Shown one piece after another: positions 1-11,059 of a stretch of DNA of 64,000 bases. Made by a program: the position numbers and the translations under genes. Origin of the DNA: Artocarpus heterophyllus (lineage: Eukaryota; Streptophyta; Magnoliopsida; Rosales; Moraceae). Each line of letters opens with the position of its first letter. Position 1 is the stretch's first letter. The stretch spans positions 9,850,218 to 9,914,217 of the forward strand of contig CM046327.1 of NCBI GenBank assembly GCA_025403435.1, read 5' to 3'. The notes beneath the pieces are model-generated. The model saw only the letters and a list, made by a program, of their open reading frames with translations. It was not told where the DNA came from and did not search any database.

Positions 1-344
1 TATAGAGCAAATCATGCCAAAAGGTAGGTCCAATTTATATATGTTTGGTTCTGATTTTGGCAATTTGCTAGATAGAGCCTTTTGTTTGTTGGCCTCCTTA
101 GCTCACACGAAAAAAATCCTTGCTCTACATTTTCTTTGCTTGAATTACCTGATCTCCCTAATTTGCTGCTTTTTTAGTTACAATTTTACCCTCCCTATCT
201 CTCTCTAACACACCAGAAAATACGTCATCATGAATAGGATTCTTCTTGTCTCTGTATATTCTCAGGAAGATCCTCTTTGTAATCTTCCACGGCTTTCTTG
301 AACTGCATAGAAAAGGGTGCTTATGGAAATTCAGTAGATACATG

Positions 345-380
<36 letters not shown>

Positions 381-2830
381 TACATGAGAAACAGTTCAAG
401 AAATCTGTGAAAAATTACATGGAGAGATCTGAATTGTAGCGAAGAGGAGTCATCTACACTATTATATAGTCTGATTTTTTAAACAGGTTTAATTCCTCAC
501 TCATGTACTTTTTATTTATTTTCTCTCAGTTCTTTATTAGCAAATTGCCATCGGTATTCTTGTAAAGGTAGAAATATTCAATTCTTTTATTTTCTTATGT
601 CTGCTGTTTGCACGGATTTTGTACTTAGTTTCATAAATATTTGCTGTGTATGTATATATAATATAGGTATGTGTTTTTTTTTTACCCCTCCTCCTTTTCC
701 GTACTTGTTAATTATTTTTCAGGTGGGTTTTCCGACTGATCTTTCTTGGTTATCTCTCATTTAATTTGTTTCTACTTAAGTTTATTTTTCCTCAATTTTA
801 TTTTCAGTTTATGATATTATTGAATTTTAAGTTTCCCTTCTGAAAAATTAAAACTTCTGCCAACGTGTTTGTGTGTGTGCGTGTATAGACTATCGATCCG
901 CACCTTCCATGCAAAAAAATTTAGTCTGCATACTGGAAAAAGGGTCAATAATGAACTCGAACTACTGGGTTTTTTATTTTTATTTTTATTTTTATTTTTC
1001 CTTTGAAACTGGTTTTGATTGATGGAATAGTGGAAGGAGACAGTCTGGACATAATTGGAGATCTATCATTATAAATCATGATCAAAACCTTGCTCTCTTC
1101 TTGTCCCTTTGTCTCCGCTAGGAACCAAAAAAGTTCTATTCTGCTTGAACAAATGCTTATAATGATGTGAGGCAATTGCTTCAGTGTTCATGCGCTGTAA
1201 TCACTTTATATGTATATCTATATCATATATATATATATATATATAGGTTATTTTATACACACGAATGTGCCGGAGTCACTTTAATCCTTAGACAATATAT
1301 ATTTGGTAATAAAGGGGAAAAAAAACTGATAAATACTAGTTGATTGTGAATGGAAGGGTTTCTAGTTCCTGACAGGTTCATGACTCCGCTCAACCCAAAC
1401 TAATCAGTATTGGTTGGATTGGATTGGGTTGTGAGAAGTTTTGGATTGCTATAGGTTGAGAAAATCATAATTTGATACTTTTAATTTAATTTGTGAATTG
1501 AGCATTTTCCAATTCATGAAATCTGTTGAATTCAAACTAAAAATTAATGTGTATGAATCTTAAGGATGAAGACTTCACTTTCTAATTTTATCAAAGTTTA
1601 TTCATCATAAGAATCTGTACATTTTAATTTGTTGTCGAAGACTTGAAGTCGATTGGGTTTGAATGAATGATTTTTGTAAAATATTTTATGTTATGACATG
1701 TTTATTTAATTTCATAATAGATAGGGCATAATTAGGTCTTCAAGAGTCTTAAATTTAGACGCATAAATTCTGGACTCAACTTGCAAAATCTAATGTTTTG
1801 AATTGGATTAGTTTGAATTAAAGAGTTTTTTAAATTTATTTGTGGATTTAATCCTAATATGAAAAACCAATTGAGGATATCCTAGTTTCTTATTGAGTAA
1901 ATCCTATTTTACTTCGTAAGGTTAAAACCTTGCTAGTACTAAAATAGTGGTCTTAATATAAAAAGTACACTATATACTAGACTGAAGCTTACAGCTGTGT
2001 GAATAATTGAGTAATTTTAACCGTAGAGGTGGAAATGATTTTTTTACTACTAAATACGAGTGTACTTTTTACATGTCTATATGAAAATAAGCACGTCTTA
2101 TGTCGCTTTATCTTTCGCTATATATTTGACAAATTAGAGCCAGTAATATTCTGGTATTGATTACTTCATCATGTCCAATGGGCAAAGTTATTTCAAGAAT
2201 CCAGTACCACGCCTATATAATATAAGGCAGTAACAGCTGAGCACTGCAAATTGTTATCCTTTTGTTCAAATATTAGGAGACATATGTGGGTCTTGTCTTG
2301 TAAGGAGCCTTTTATATACCATAATTTCCAACTTTTCCTGCAGGATGTGGGAGGCCCATATATTTTTAATTTATATAGGACGGCAGAAAAGTTAATTTGC
2401 AACTATTCTGGTCATGATTCATTACTTCACCAAAAAGAAGTGATCATGAGAGCATGATCTTGTTGGAGCATGATCTTGTTGGACCTTGAAATTGGTATAA
2501 TTTAAGAAAGAGATTATGAAGGAATGGAATTTCTAAGAATAATTATGTGTGTGTGTGTGCGTACATTTCGGGTCTTGTTATTTTTATTTTTACGAAATCT
2601 AAACTCAGCAAGTATTGGCATTCATTTTTTCCAAATAGGTTTATAATACTATCATAAGTTCTATTATCAGCGGGCATAGACCTACAAAATTTTTTAAACA
2701 TGTTCACGAATACATGTAAATTTTTAGTTTCAAGTCTTTTTTGCTGTTCATATTGTAGTGCCACTGACTCGTTGAACAAAAATTAGGTTATTTTCATTTG
2801 GTACTATGCATTTAAGAAAAACATCACATT
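1..2830. other. Gene-poor AT-rich stretch, no gene recognised
   Basis: I see no open frame with recognisable protein character on either strand. The stretch holds a (TA)n run near 351-377, another at about 1228-1246, and a (TTTTTA)-type run at about 969-998. The first 25 bases could be the end of an exon followed by a GT donor, but nothing supports that further. Confidence 0.5.
351..377. repeat. (TA)n microsatellite
   Basis: Uninterrupted alternating TA of about 13 units, seen directly. Confidence 0.9.
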
Positions 2831-2844
2831 ACTAGCTTGTTACC

Positions 2845-3075
2845 ACATCTTGACTTGTTTCGACGTCCCAGATGTGATGGTGCTCTCCTTTCGAGCTAAT
2901 TCTACTTTGTTAAAAATTGTCCGATATAGACTGCACATGGATCGAGGCAGCCAGGCTACATTAACAGAGTTTAGAATGACGTTTATAAATCTCCATGAAG
3001 CATTTTTATTCATCTACGGTCCTCTAGGACCATTTTCAAGGATGCTTCATAGACTGTAGATACAACGAGATCCGC
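2845..3075 (+). repeat. Diverged fragment of the 18585-type LTR
   Basis: This block aligns by eye with 19806-20060 inside the large inner solo LTR. The order of shared words is the same: a 'cgtttcgacg' start, 'gcaaattccac'-like and 'gactgcac.tggatcgaggc' segments, 'ctccatgaagcatt', and 'gatgcttca.a.actgtaga'. Many substitutions and short indels separate the two, so this is an old remnant. No terminal TG or CA could be placed. The AT-rich sequence downstream to about 4140 may belong to the same remnant. Confidence 0.6.
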
Positions 3076-3416
3076 ATGGTGAGTGACACTTGATGGGTAG
3101 TGGTGAGCAGCATACGAATAGTGAAGTTGGAAATGGAAACCGCTCACGCAAATGTAACATTTCTGCATTTTTAGTTTATGAAATTATGCACATTTTTATT
3201 TTACAAAATTATGTATGTATTAAAAAGTAAATAAGAATACATATGTATGTTTTGAAAACTAGGGTTATAATCATACAATATTGGTCTATAGAATTTTAAG
3301 GTTTAAAAATGTTACAATAGAAAATGCAACATATACACGAAAATTTTCAAGTAAGAAAAGTATAAGATTATTTAGAATTAGAAATGTTTATAGGAGTTTT
3401 ACGTTAAATTAAGAAA

Positions 3417-3692
3417 GGATTTTAATGAATATGTTTTATGAATTTATTATCTTGAAAGTTTAAAAGAATATGTTCCAAAGAACTAGCATGTTAGACTTAA
3501 AAGAATAAGTTATAAAAAACTATTATTATGTTAAGTTTAAAAAGAATAGGTTATGGATTTTAATGAATATGTTTTATGAATTTATTATCTTGAAAGTTTA
3601 AAAGAATATGTTCTAAAGAGCTAATATGTTAGACTTAAAAGAATAAGTTATAAAAAACTATTATTACGTTAAGTTAAAAAAGAATAAGTTTT
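3417..3692. repeat. Tandem duplication, ~138-bp unit, two copies
   Basis: The block starting 'ggattttaatgaatatg' at 3417 recurs at 3555 and continues in register through 'gacttaaaagaataagtt', with a few substitutions. It lies in an AT-rich stretch rich in 'aagaaat' words, with no coding frame. Confidence 0.75.
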
Positions 3693-4168
3693 AAGAAATC
3701 AATGTGTTAATTTTTAGATAATAAATTATAAGAAAAGCATAACAATAATTTAAGAAAGGATTTAAAAAGCATTTAAAATAGGAATTTATAACGATATTTA
3801 ATTTAAAATTATTTTAGAAATATTGTCATTTAAACTAAGAAATGTTTAATAAGAAATAGTTTCTAAATAATTATCTTTATGTTTAAAAGAAAAGTTTTAA
3901 GAAATCATTATTATTATGTTTTAAGAAATTGATGAATGATATATGTAAAAAAATTAAGCTTTAGAAGTTATGATTATGTTAAAACGTAATAATTATTATT
4001 ACATTATTATTATGTTTAAAGAAATCAATATTTTTTAAAAGAAATATTTTCGGAAATCATTATCAAGTTTTTGTTTTAGGAAAAAAATTATTCTGCAATT
4101 TAATTACCTTATATTAAAGCATGTTTAAGATCAAGATTAAATAGTTAAGTAACGGTCACGTAGGTACA

Positions 4169-4264
4169 GTCGTTATACTTTCTCTCTCTTGTTTCTCTTT
4201 CTAAAACTCAAAAAAAAGTCGTTACACTTTCTCTCTCTTGTTTCTCCCTCTAAAACTCAAAAAT
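4169..4264. repeat. Tandem duplication, 49-bp unit, two copies
   Basis: A CT-rich unit beginning 'gtcgtta.actttctctctc' and ending 'taaaactcaaaa' occurs at 4169 and again at 4218. Confidence 0.8.
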
Positions 4265-5570
4265 ATGATGTTCTAAAACGTCCCATTTGAGTTCTATAAG
4301 GATGCTTATATAGATCTAGAATAAAATCAACGATAAAATGAAGTTTTAGAGTCCAAAACAGTAAAAAATGCGTTCCAATCTAGACTCGGACTACAGGGAA
4401 TGTTTTTTCTCGTTGCAGCGCACAGGGTGTCGGCAAAAGGGGCGCTGTAGCAGGCATAACCTCTGCTAGAGCCTACGTAAAATTTGTCTCTGATTTGGAA
4501 GGGCACTGCAGCGGATGTTTCTCCCACTGCAGCCTATGAAATTGATCCCTTGGGCTGATTTTTTCTTCAATGTGCCATATTGGTGCTGCAGTGGATGGTA
4601 ATGGTGTTGCAATGCCATGTTCATCTTTGGTGTTCTTTTCGCCGTCCCTCAACTGTTTCAACTCTGATTTGTGTTCCACGACTTCCGTTGGGCTGCAAAT
4701 TGAATACTTGAAATTTTTAACTCTAAAAATCTTCATTTTCTATCCATTTTTTATTCTTGATATTAAAACACCTAAATACACAAAATACAAATAAAACATA
4801 AGAATACTAAAAAACTTAGACAATAAATGCAAACAAAAATAATACAAAATTATGACAAATTATGCACTCATCAACGTGATGTAATGATCATTTTTTTTAA
4901 CTATCATGCAATATTGCAGATGTTCACTGTTTTCAAGATTTGTAATCTCCCAGCTAATCTCTATAGTATAATTAATGCCTTTCAGGATTTTATATACATA
5001 TTCAATATTTAAGCTCTCAAATGACAGTTAATTTGTATTCGTCTTCTTCTTCTTTGTTTCCGTATTTTTGTGGGCATAATTGTTGGACCTTGCCGTTAAT
5101 TGTTGGATACTGTGTAACGCTTTATTTGCAGAGTTGATCAGGAGAGAAACCTGCAGGCTGCAGCGCAGCGGAAAACAAGGGGAAATAATTGAAAATGGCG
5201 AAGGAGGACAGACACTTGCAGGGCTAGCGAAGTAAAAAACACGCGGAAAAGCTCTGCCTTTCGGTGTATGAAACTGTTGGAAGGCAAAATTTAGGCGCTT
5301 AAGTTTGCGACATTTAAGATGGGCGTTATATAGACTATACCCCACCCAATTTTACTCCTGTGTTTCTCTTCATTTTCTCAATAAATTCGATTGCCTCACT
5401 TTTTTAATATGCAAAAGTGTCATTGTTTACTATTAGTGGAGCGGTACAATGGTGAGGATTTTTTTTTAAAAAAAATTTCTTCTCTCTTTTTAAAATGCGT
5501 CCAAATTCTACTCAATAACTCAAATCGACGGCTAATGAGTTGTATGGCTAGTGATGTAAGGGAAACAAAT
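4265..5570. other. Intergenic, nothing recognised
   Basis: Short frames of up to about 105 codons on the - strand (5028-5345) have biased composition, no family resemblance and no supporting splice or promoter context. No repeat structure is obvious. Confidence 0.4.
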
Positions 5571-5571
5571 A

Positions 5572-5733
5572 GGGTGTTTGATATGGTAGTTAAAATCATT
5601 GGTTAGAACTGTAAATATTGTAGCATATGAGAGCTTTACACTGTAGAACTTATTTTTTTTTACTGTAGCATGTAAAAGCTTTACATTGTTCTTAACTAAA
5701 AAGTTGATTATAACCAACTTTGTCAAACAAACT
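5572..5733. mobile_element. MITE family A, copy 1
   Basis: Ends are imperfect inverted repeats: a 'gggtgtttgatatgg' start and a 'caactttgtcaaacaaact' end. Between them is the hallmark word 'gagctttaca' preceded by 'gtagcatatga', repeated after a short spacer. The same layout occurs near 6374, 12280, 12911, 36932, 40194 and 50560/55758. Non-coding, about 160 bp. Confidence 0.7.
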
Positions 5734-6373
5734 ATAAGTCTTTCTTTTAAATAAAATTAGGTTAGATACTCTCGGATTTTTTTTGGGTTAGATGAAGGGA
5801 ATAAAAGGAACAATGGCACCAATAACTTTTTTTTTTAATGGCATTTATGCAGTGTCAACTGTATGTATACAAACTGATATACATGCAATAAATAATTGCA
5901 TGTATACATGCATGAGATGTAATTATATTTATTTTAAGTTGAAATAATTTTAATTATATATATTTCAGGTTAACATAATAGTTGCATGCCGTTTGTCGGC
6001 TCAAACGGACAGAAGACTTGTCAAATTTATACGACATTAACACATAGGACAAGACAGAAGAGGACACTTTCGTTTTTTAAAAGATGTTTCATCTAAATTA
6101 TTTTTTCTTTTTATATATTCATCTAAATTATTAAAGTAATCCTCACAGGAAAAACAAGGCATCAAAAATTTCGTGTAAACGACGGCACACGTTTAAGATA
6201 AAAAAAGGCACGTTGTTTTATATGTAAACACCAAGAAAATATGAAATGCAACATGCCTTTATAAGCGGGAAAGAGACGAATCAATTTTTGTAATGGAGAC
6301 AGGCTTTTTTTTTTTTTTTTTTTTCTGTGGTAAGCTACAGCTCAACTTGAAAGGATAAACTAAATTCACTATT
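5734..6373. other. Intergenic with 'cgaca' motifs and a poly-T run
   Basis: Contains scattered 'acgacat' and 'acgacgg' words from about 5990 and a T run of about 19 at 6306-6324. No gene seen. Confidence 0.4.
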
Positions 6374-6539
6374 TAGTCTTTGTTTGGACTCACAGTTCAA
6401 ACTTTGGTTTCAACCATCCAAAATAAAAAGCTCTCTGCAGTTACAATGTAAAGTAAAAAATAGCTACAGTATAAAACTCTTAACAGCTACAATATTGCTC
6501 TAACCAATGGTTACAACCGCTCTCTCAAACAAGCTATTA
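6374..6539. mobile_element. MITE family A, copy 2 (inverted orientation)
   Basis: Starts 'tagtctttgtttggac' and ends 'tctctcaaacaagctatta', with internal 'ctacagtataaaactctt' and 'accaatggttacaacc', the reverse-complement layout of copy 1. It splits a stretch rich in 'acgacat' words, so it probably inserted there later. Confidence 0.6.
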
Positions 6540-6579
6540 GTCAACCCATATTAAGTTATGAATAGGAGATAAAAGGCTT

Positions 6580-7140
6580 GTGTGATAACGACATGTCGCT
6601 CTAGAACGACACCAATTTTTGAAAAATAAAAAGCATCACATCTGGAAAAAAACAGCTGAATTTGAAGGATAAACTACATCTCACTTGTCGTTATCCAATA
6701 AACGACATCAAATTTATTTAAAAAGGAACGACTTCAATTCTGCGAAAGACATCAGAATTTATAACGAGAAAAATAGAAACTAAACGACATATAACTGATT
6801 ACTGTGAATGATTGCGAACACGTCGTGTCTATCAACAAATAAACGACGGAAACTTTAGCCATAAACACGGAACAAAAGCAAAGCTTTAGAAGTTAACAGA
6901 CATGCCTTTTTTTCTCAAAGTTTGGTAAACTTAGACAATACGATGTCTGTTTCAAGACAGAAAACACATGTCATAATTTTCTACTGAATAACAACATTTT
7001 CAAACCAAGAACGACATTGACTAATACGCAATGTTGTTATGTAAAGACGCAAATATTGAAGATGAAAATGTTGTTTTAAAATTTGTGAACATAATTAACA
7101 AGTCAAGTCGCAGCAGTCCAAGAATCATAAAACGACATGA
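6580..7140. repeat. Island of TGTCGTTT / AAACGACA motifs
   Basis: At least ten copies of 'acgacat', 'cgacg' or their complements occur within 560 bp, including a 22-bp near-palindrome at 6686-6707 (TGTCGTTAT...ATAAACGACA). Part of the island ('gctttagaa', 'agacatgcctttttt', then '.ggtaaa') is shared with 24700-24765. Clustered short motifs in both orientations are typical of the subterminal regions of plant CACTA-like DNA transposons, but I found no CACTA terminus. Confidence 0.5.
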
Positions 7141-8099
7141 GGTATTTTTATAGTAAATAGTGCAAAAAACATATCCCCTTTTTCGAATCTTATAAGTCAA
7201 TATAATAATTTATATATATTATTAAATTTAAATTCGATCTTAGAAAGTCTGTACACAAATCTAAATTCGGTCTTAAATTTAGGCCTATACATTCAGTAGC
7301 CTTTCAAAAATGCTCGTTAGGGTTATTCTTTTGGGCTCAAATGACACTCTTCACCTCTTGTCGTTACACGCTAAAATATCAATCTGTTTCTCAGCTTCGT
7401 TTTTAAGAGGTTTTATATTTTTTTATTGTTCTCTCTTTTTTTTACTTAAAAAAATTTCCCCTTCAAAAAAAAGAAAAAAAGGCTTTCTAATTCCAGATAC
7501 AGCTTTGTCGTCATACATTTTTTGTAATAATACTAAGAATTATAGCAGGTAATATTTTTAATTAATTATGTTAGGGTTGATATCCTCCATGATCCCTAAA
7601 TTATTAAAAAAAAAAAAACCTTCAAATAATTAGTTATATATATTATGAAAATACCTTTTTAATTTTAAATCTTGCGTGTTTGAATGGACAGTGAATTAGA
7701 GAGCAAAGCACTAGCTCCACACCAATTGTTAATAAAAGCATTGATGAGTATATCAGACAACAAAGTAATCACCGGCAAAAATGAAGAAAACGACAATAAA
7801 GGGGAAGAACTTCATAGGGGAAAGAAAGACTTGCTTTAGTATTTATTATTCCTCAAAATAAACAAAAAAGGAAAGAAATAAACAAAAAGAGCAAAACGAT
7901 AGCAAAATCAAAACAACAGAACATTAGAGACGTTTACACGGACTTTGAAAAAATATGGAGGAACGTGAAAAACGACAAGTGAGGAAACAATATAACTAAG
8001 TGAAGGTGTTTCTTCAACAACAACCCAAAATTATGTTTTCCCTCGAGACGAATAAAAGCTGCACTTCGGACCTTCACGCAAAATTATCTATCTACTTCC
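7141..8099. other. Intergenic, nothing recognised
   Basis: AT-rich with A runs. A short frame at 7310-7552 is hydrophobic then Lys-rich because of T and A runs, and is not credible as a gene. Confidence 0.4.
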
Positions 8100-8620
8100 A
8101 CTTTGGTGACGGAAAATTATCTAAATAGATGAGATAATATCCTCGCCCAGAGTTCAAGCTTTGCAATGATTATTACTAAACTTAGCTTCTTCACTAAATA
8201 AATGAGAGATTGCAATAATTATCACTAAACTTAGCTTCTTCATTGCATTTGCTATGTAATTGCAATCGATAATAGATGAGGGAATATCCTGGTTCAGAGT
8301 TCAAGCTTTGCAATGATAATTGCTAAACTTAGCTTCTTCATTGCATTTACTATGTAATTGCAATCGATAATAGATGAGAGAATATCCTGGTCCAGAATTC
8401 AAGCTTTGCAATGATTATTACTAAACTTAGCTTCTTCTCTGGAACTCTTTCCTTATTGGTTCCAATTCTTGGATGGTCCATTTTCGTTAAAGATTTTTCT
8501 CATTGACTTGTCATATATTCTAGTATTTCGTCATGTCTTTCGTCGGGTATAATTAGGCTGGAAAGAGCTTTACAAGGCAGACTAGTTTAGGCACAAATTC
8601 TGCTCCCTCCGGTCTAAAGG
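8100..8620 (+). pseudogene. Rearranged pseudo-copy of the 4-TM membrane protein gene
   Basis: The sequence matches 14380-14710, the second half and 3' flank of the intact membrane protein gene. Shared words include 'gatgagagaa.atcc', 'aaacttagcttcttctctgg', 'aagatttttctcattga.tt' and 'tctagtatttcgtca'. The copy has a deletion inside the third membrane segment, frameshifts and no start. A piece of about 120 bp (from 'gatgaga.aatatcctgg.cc' through 'cttagcttctt') occurs three times in a row between about 8128 and 8435, while the intact gene has it once. It cannot make the full protein. Confidence 0.75.
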
Positions 8621-8621
8621 G

Positions 8622-8657
8622 GTCTTTCCTTTTCCTTTTCCTTTTCCTTTTCCTTTC
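8622..8657. repeat. (CTTTTC)n microsatellite
   Basis: About five direct TTCCTTTT-type units, just 3' of the pseudo-copy. The intact gene has only a single 'ttccttttcatttcc' in the same place, so the repeat expanded after duplication. Confidence 0.8.
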
Positions 8658-8769
8658 CTCATTGTACGTTGATTGTGTTGAGTTATTTCACTATAGTATA
8701 CATAATAAATTACTTGAGAATATCAGTTAATAGTGGTAAAAGAATGCTTAATTACCAATTTAAATAAAA

Positions 8770-9195
8770 TTAATTTTTTTTAATTTAAGTTTTTAGAGTT
8801 CTACTCCCCTTAAACTCTTTAGATTCGAATAAGTATGCTTTAATAAAATTTCATATTCTTTCTCCTATATTTGTGAAAAAAAATCATAACTTTTTTATTT
8901 GATATTTGATTGAGACAATTCTTCTTTCGTTGCATTTTCTAATGATGAGAGTAATAATCAAGATCTATATTTCATCTTTTTTTAATATCATAAACATTAA
9001 GATTTTATTAGATTTGTTAAGAAATCAAAAACTTTTTCTACTACCTATCCAAACATAAATTTCAAGTTTATTTCTTACTCAAATTAACACTTTAAATGCA
9101 TATACAAATGTCAATTCGAATAGCAATTCAAATCACATTCAAATCACACAACTTGAATCAAAATAATTCAAATCTATTTATCACACAAACCGTTA
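8770..9195. mobile_element. MITE family C, 5'-truncated copy
   Basis: Shares with 9860-11060 a run of blocks in the same order: 'tttctcctatatttg.g.aaaaa', 'atcataacttctttatttg', 'attaagattttattagatt', 'aatcaaaaact', and Asn/Ser-codon-like 'aattcaaatcac' repeats. Non-coding. Confidence 0.6.
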
Positions 9196-9859
9196 GAGTT
9201 ATTATCTTAAACACTGCTTAACATTTTTTTTTACAATCTTGTTATAATGAAAATTCAAGGGAAAATATGATTTTGAACGTTAACAACACTTGCGTGGCCT
9301 ATACATGTTTGATATAAGTTTTTTAAACTCAAGTTTCTATAACTAGAAAAACAATTTGAGAAATTATTAAAATTAAGAAGTGTAATTAAAACAATCTTTT
9401 CGAATATATGTACATATATATATATAAGGTACCCTAATGAGATTTTTCAAATACGGATATGCTAATTTGATTGCAAAATTATAAAATATATAGCAAGATG
9501 AGCAAAATGATATTTACGAAATAATAATATTTTGTCAATCTTTAATGTTAGGACGTCTTAAGATCATCAACATCTTATATTAAATTTTGTAGCATCTTAC
9601 CCCCTAATATGTTCCCGTAGTCCCAAGGTTAAAATGATATTTACATTTTATATATGCAAGTCAAAACGTTAGAACTTTACGTCCAAAAATATCTGTAGCA
9701 TTCCGACTTGAAATATGGGATATATTTTTTATACAACCAACTAAATAATTATTTAGATTTTTTTTATAAATATTTTATTTTATTTTTTAAAACCGATTAA
9801 AGCAGCCCTAATTTACAGAAAGTATGTCAAAATACTCCTTCCCACTCGTATATAAATTT
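9196..9859. other. Intergenic, nothing recognised
   Basis: AT-rich sequence with a short (TA) run near 9412-9426. No open frame or repeat unit identified. Confidence 0.4.
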
Positions 9860-10272
9860 AGGGTATGTTTGTTTCATGTGCTTTTTGAATTCAATGGATT
9901 CAAATTTGGATTCGAGTATTAATAATCCTTCGGATATATGTTTGTTTCCACCAAAATCTGAATCATTTGAGTATCAAGAATTCAAGTTTTCAACTTAAAC
10001 TTTTGATACTCGGATATATTTGCTACAGTAAAAACTAAAATTATTTCTCCTATATTTAAGTAAAAAAAAATCATAACTTCTTTATTTGATATATAATTGA
10101 GATGATTCTTTTTTCACTATGTTCCTAATGAAGAGAGGAATAAATCAATATCCATATTGTATTTTTTAAAAATCATTAACATTAAGATTTTGTTAGATTT
10201 ATTAATAAATCAAAAACTATCTTTATTACCTCTTCAAACATAAATTCTAATTTTATTTTATACTTAGATTAA

Positions 10273-10942
10273 AGGGCCCGTTTGTTTCGATAACTTTTTA
10301 GATTCTTTGGACTCAAATTTAGATTCGAAAATTAAGAATCATTTGGATACGTGTTTATTTCATCCAAAATCCGAATCCTTTGAGTATGAAAAATCTAAGA
10401 GGCCATTTGGTTCGAGTATTTGAATAGAGTATTTAAATGAAGATTTAAATTTTTGTAAGAGAAAATACTGTAGCAAAATGATTCAAACCGTGATTTGAAC
10501 TATGAAATAAACAGACCCTAAGTTTTTAGAGTTCTGACTCCTCCTAAACATTTGATACTCGGATATCTCTGCTACAGTAAAAAACTAAAATTCTTTCTCC
10601 TATATTTGAGGAAAAAATCATAACTTCTTCATTTGTTATCCAATTGAGATGATTCTTTTTTCATTGTGTTCCTAGTAAAGAGAGAAATAAATTAAGATCT
10701 ATATTGCATATTTTTTAGGATCATTATCATTAAGATTTTATTAGATTTGTTGATAAATCAAAAACTACTTTCATTACTTTGCAAAAAACAAATTCCAATT
10801 TTATTTCATACACAAATTAAAACTTAAATGTACATCTAAACGTTGATTCGGATAATAATTCAAATCACTAACTCAAATCTTAATTTAAATCACACTAACT
10901 CAAATCAAATCACTAATTCGAATCCATTTACTAAATGGACCC
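10273..10942. mobile_element. MITE family C, inner copy
   Basis: Ends are 'agggcccgtttgtttcg' and '.aatggaccc', imperfect inverted repeats flanked by TAA on each side. This is the pattern of PIF/Harbinger (Tourist-like) elements. It contains a further MITE at 10399-10518. Confidence 0.55.
10399..10518. mobile_element. Tourist-like MITE family B, diverged copy
   Basis: Flanked by TAA at 10396-10398 and 10519-10521. The core 'atttaaatttttgt.agagaaaatactgtagcaaaatgattcaaaccgtgattt' layout is shared with 12729-12835 and 54398-54504. Terminal sequences are 'gaggccatttggttcgagt' and 'aataaacagaccc'. Confidence 0.75.
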
Positions 10943-11059
10943 TAAAAATTAAATGCTCATCTAAAATGTTAATTCGAATAACAATTCAAATCACTAACTC
11001 AAATCATAATTCAAATCACACTAATTTAAATTAAATCACTAATTCAAATTTATTTACCA

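Larger units (their letters stand above)
9860..11059. mobile_element. MITE family C, outer copy split by a second copy
   Basis: Begins 'agggtatgtttgtttc'. Its body runs to about 10271, is interrupted by another member of the same family (10273-10942), and resumes at about 10943 with 'aaaattaaatg', the block expected next from the 8770 copy. The two 'aattcaaatcactaactcaaatc' tails at 10855-10935 and 10981-11058 look like a tandem repeat but belong to the inner and outer elements respectively. Confidence 0.55.

Noticed and set aside
5028..5345. 105-codon - strand frame
   Set aside because: No family resemblance and no splice or promoter support.
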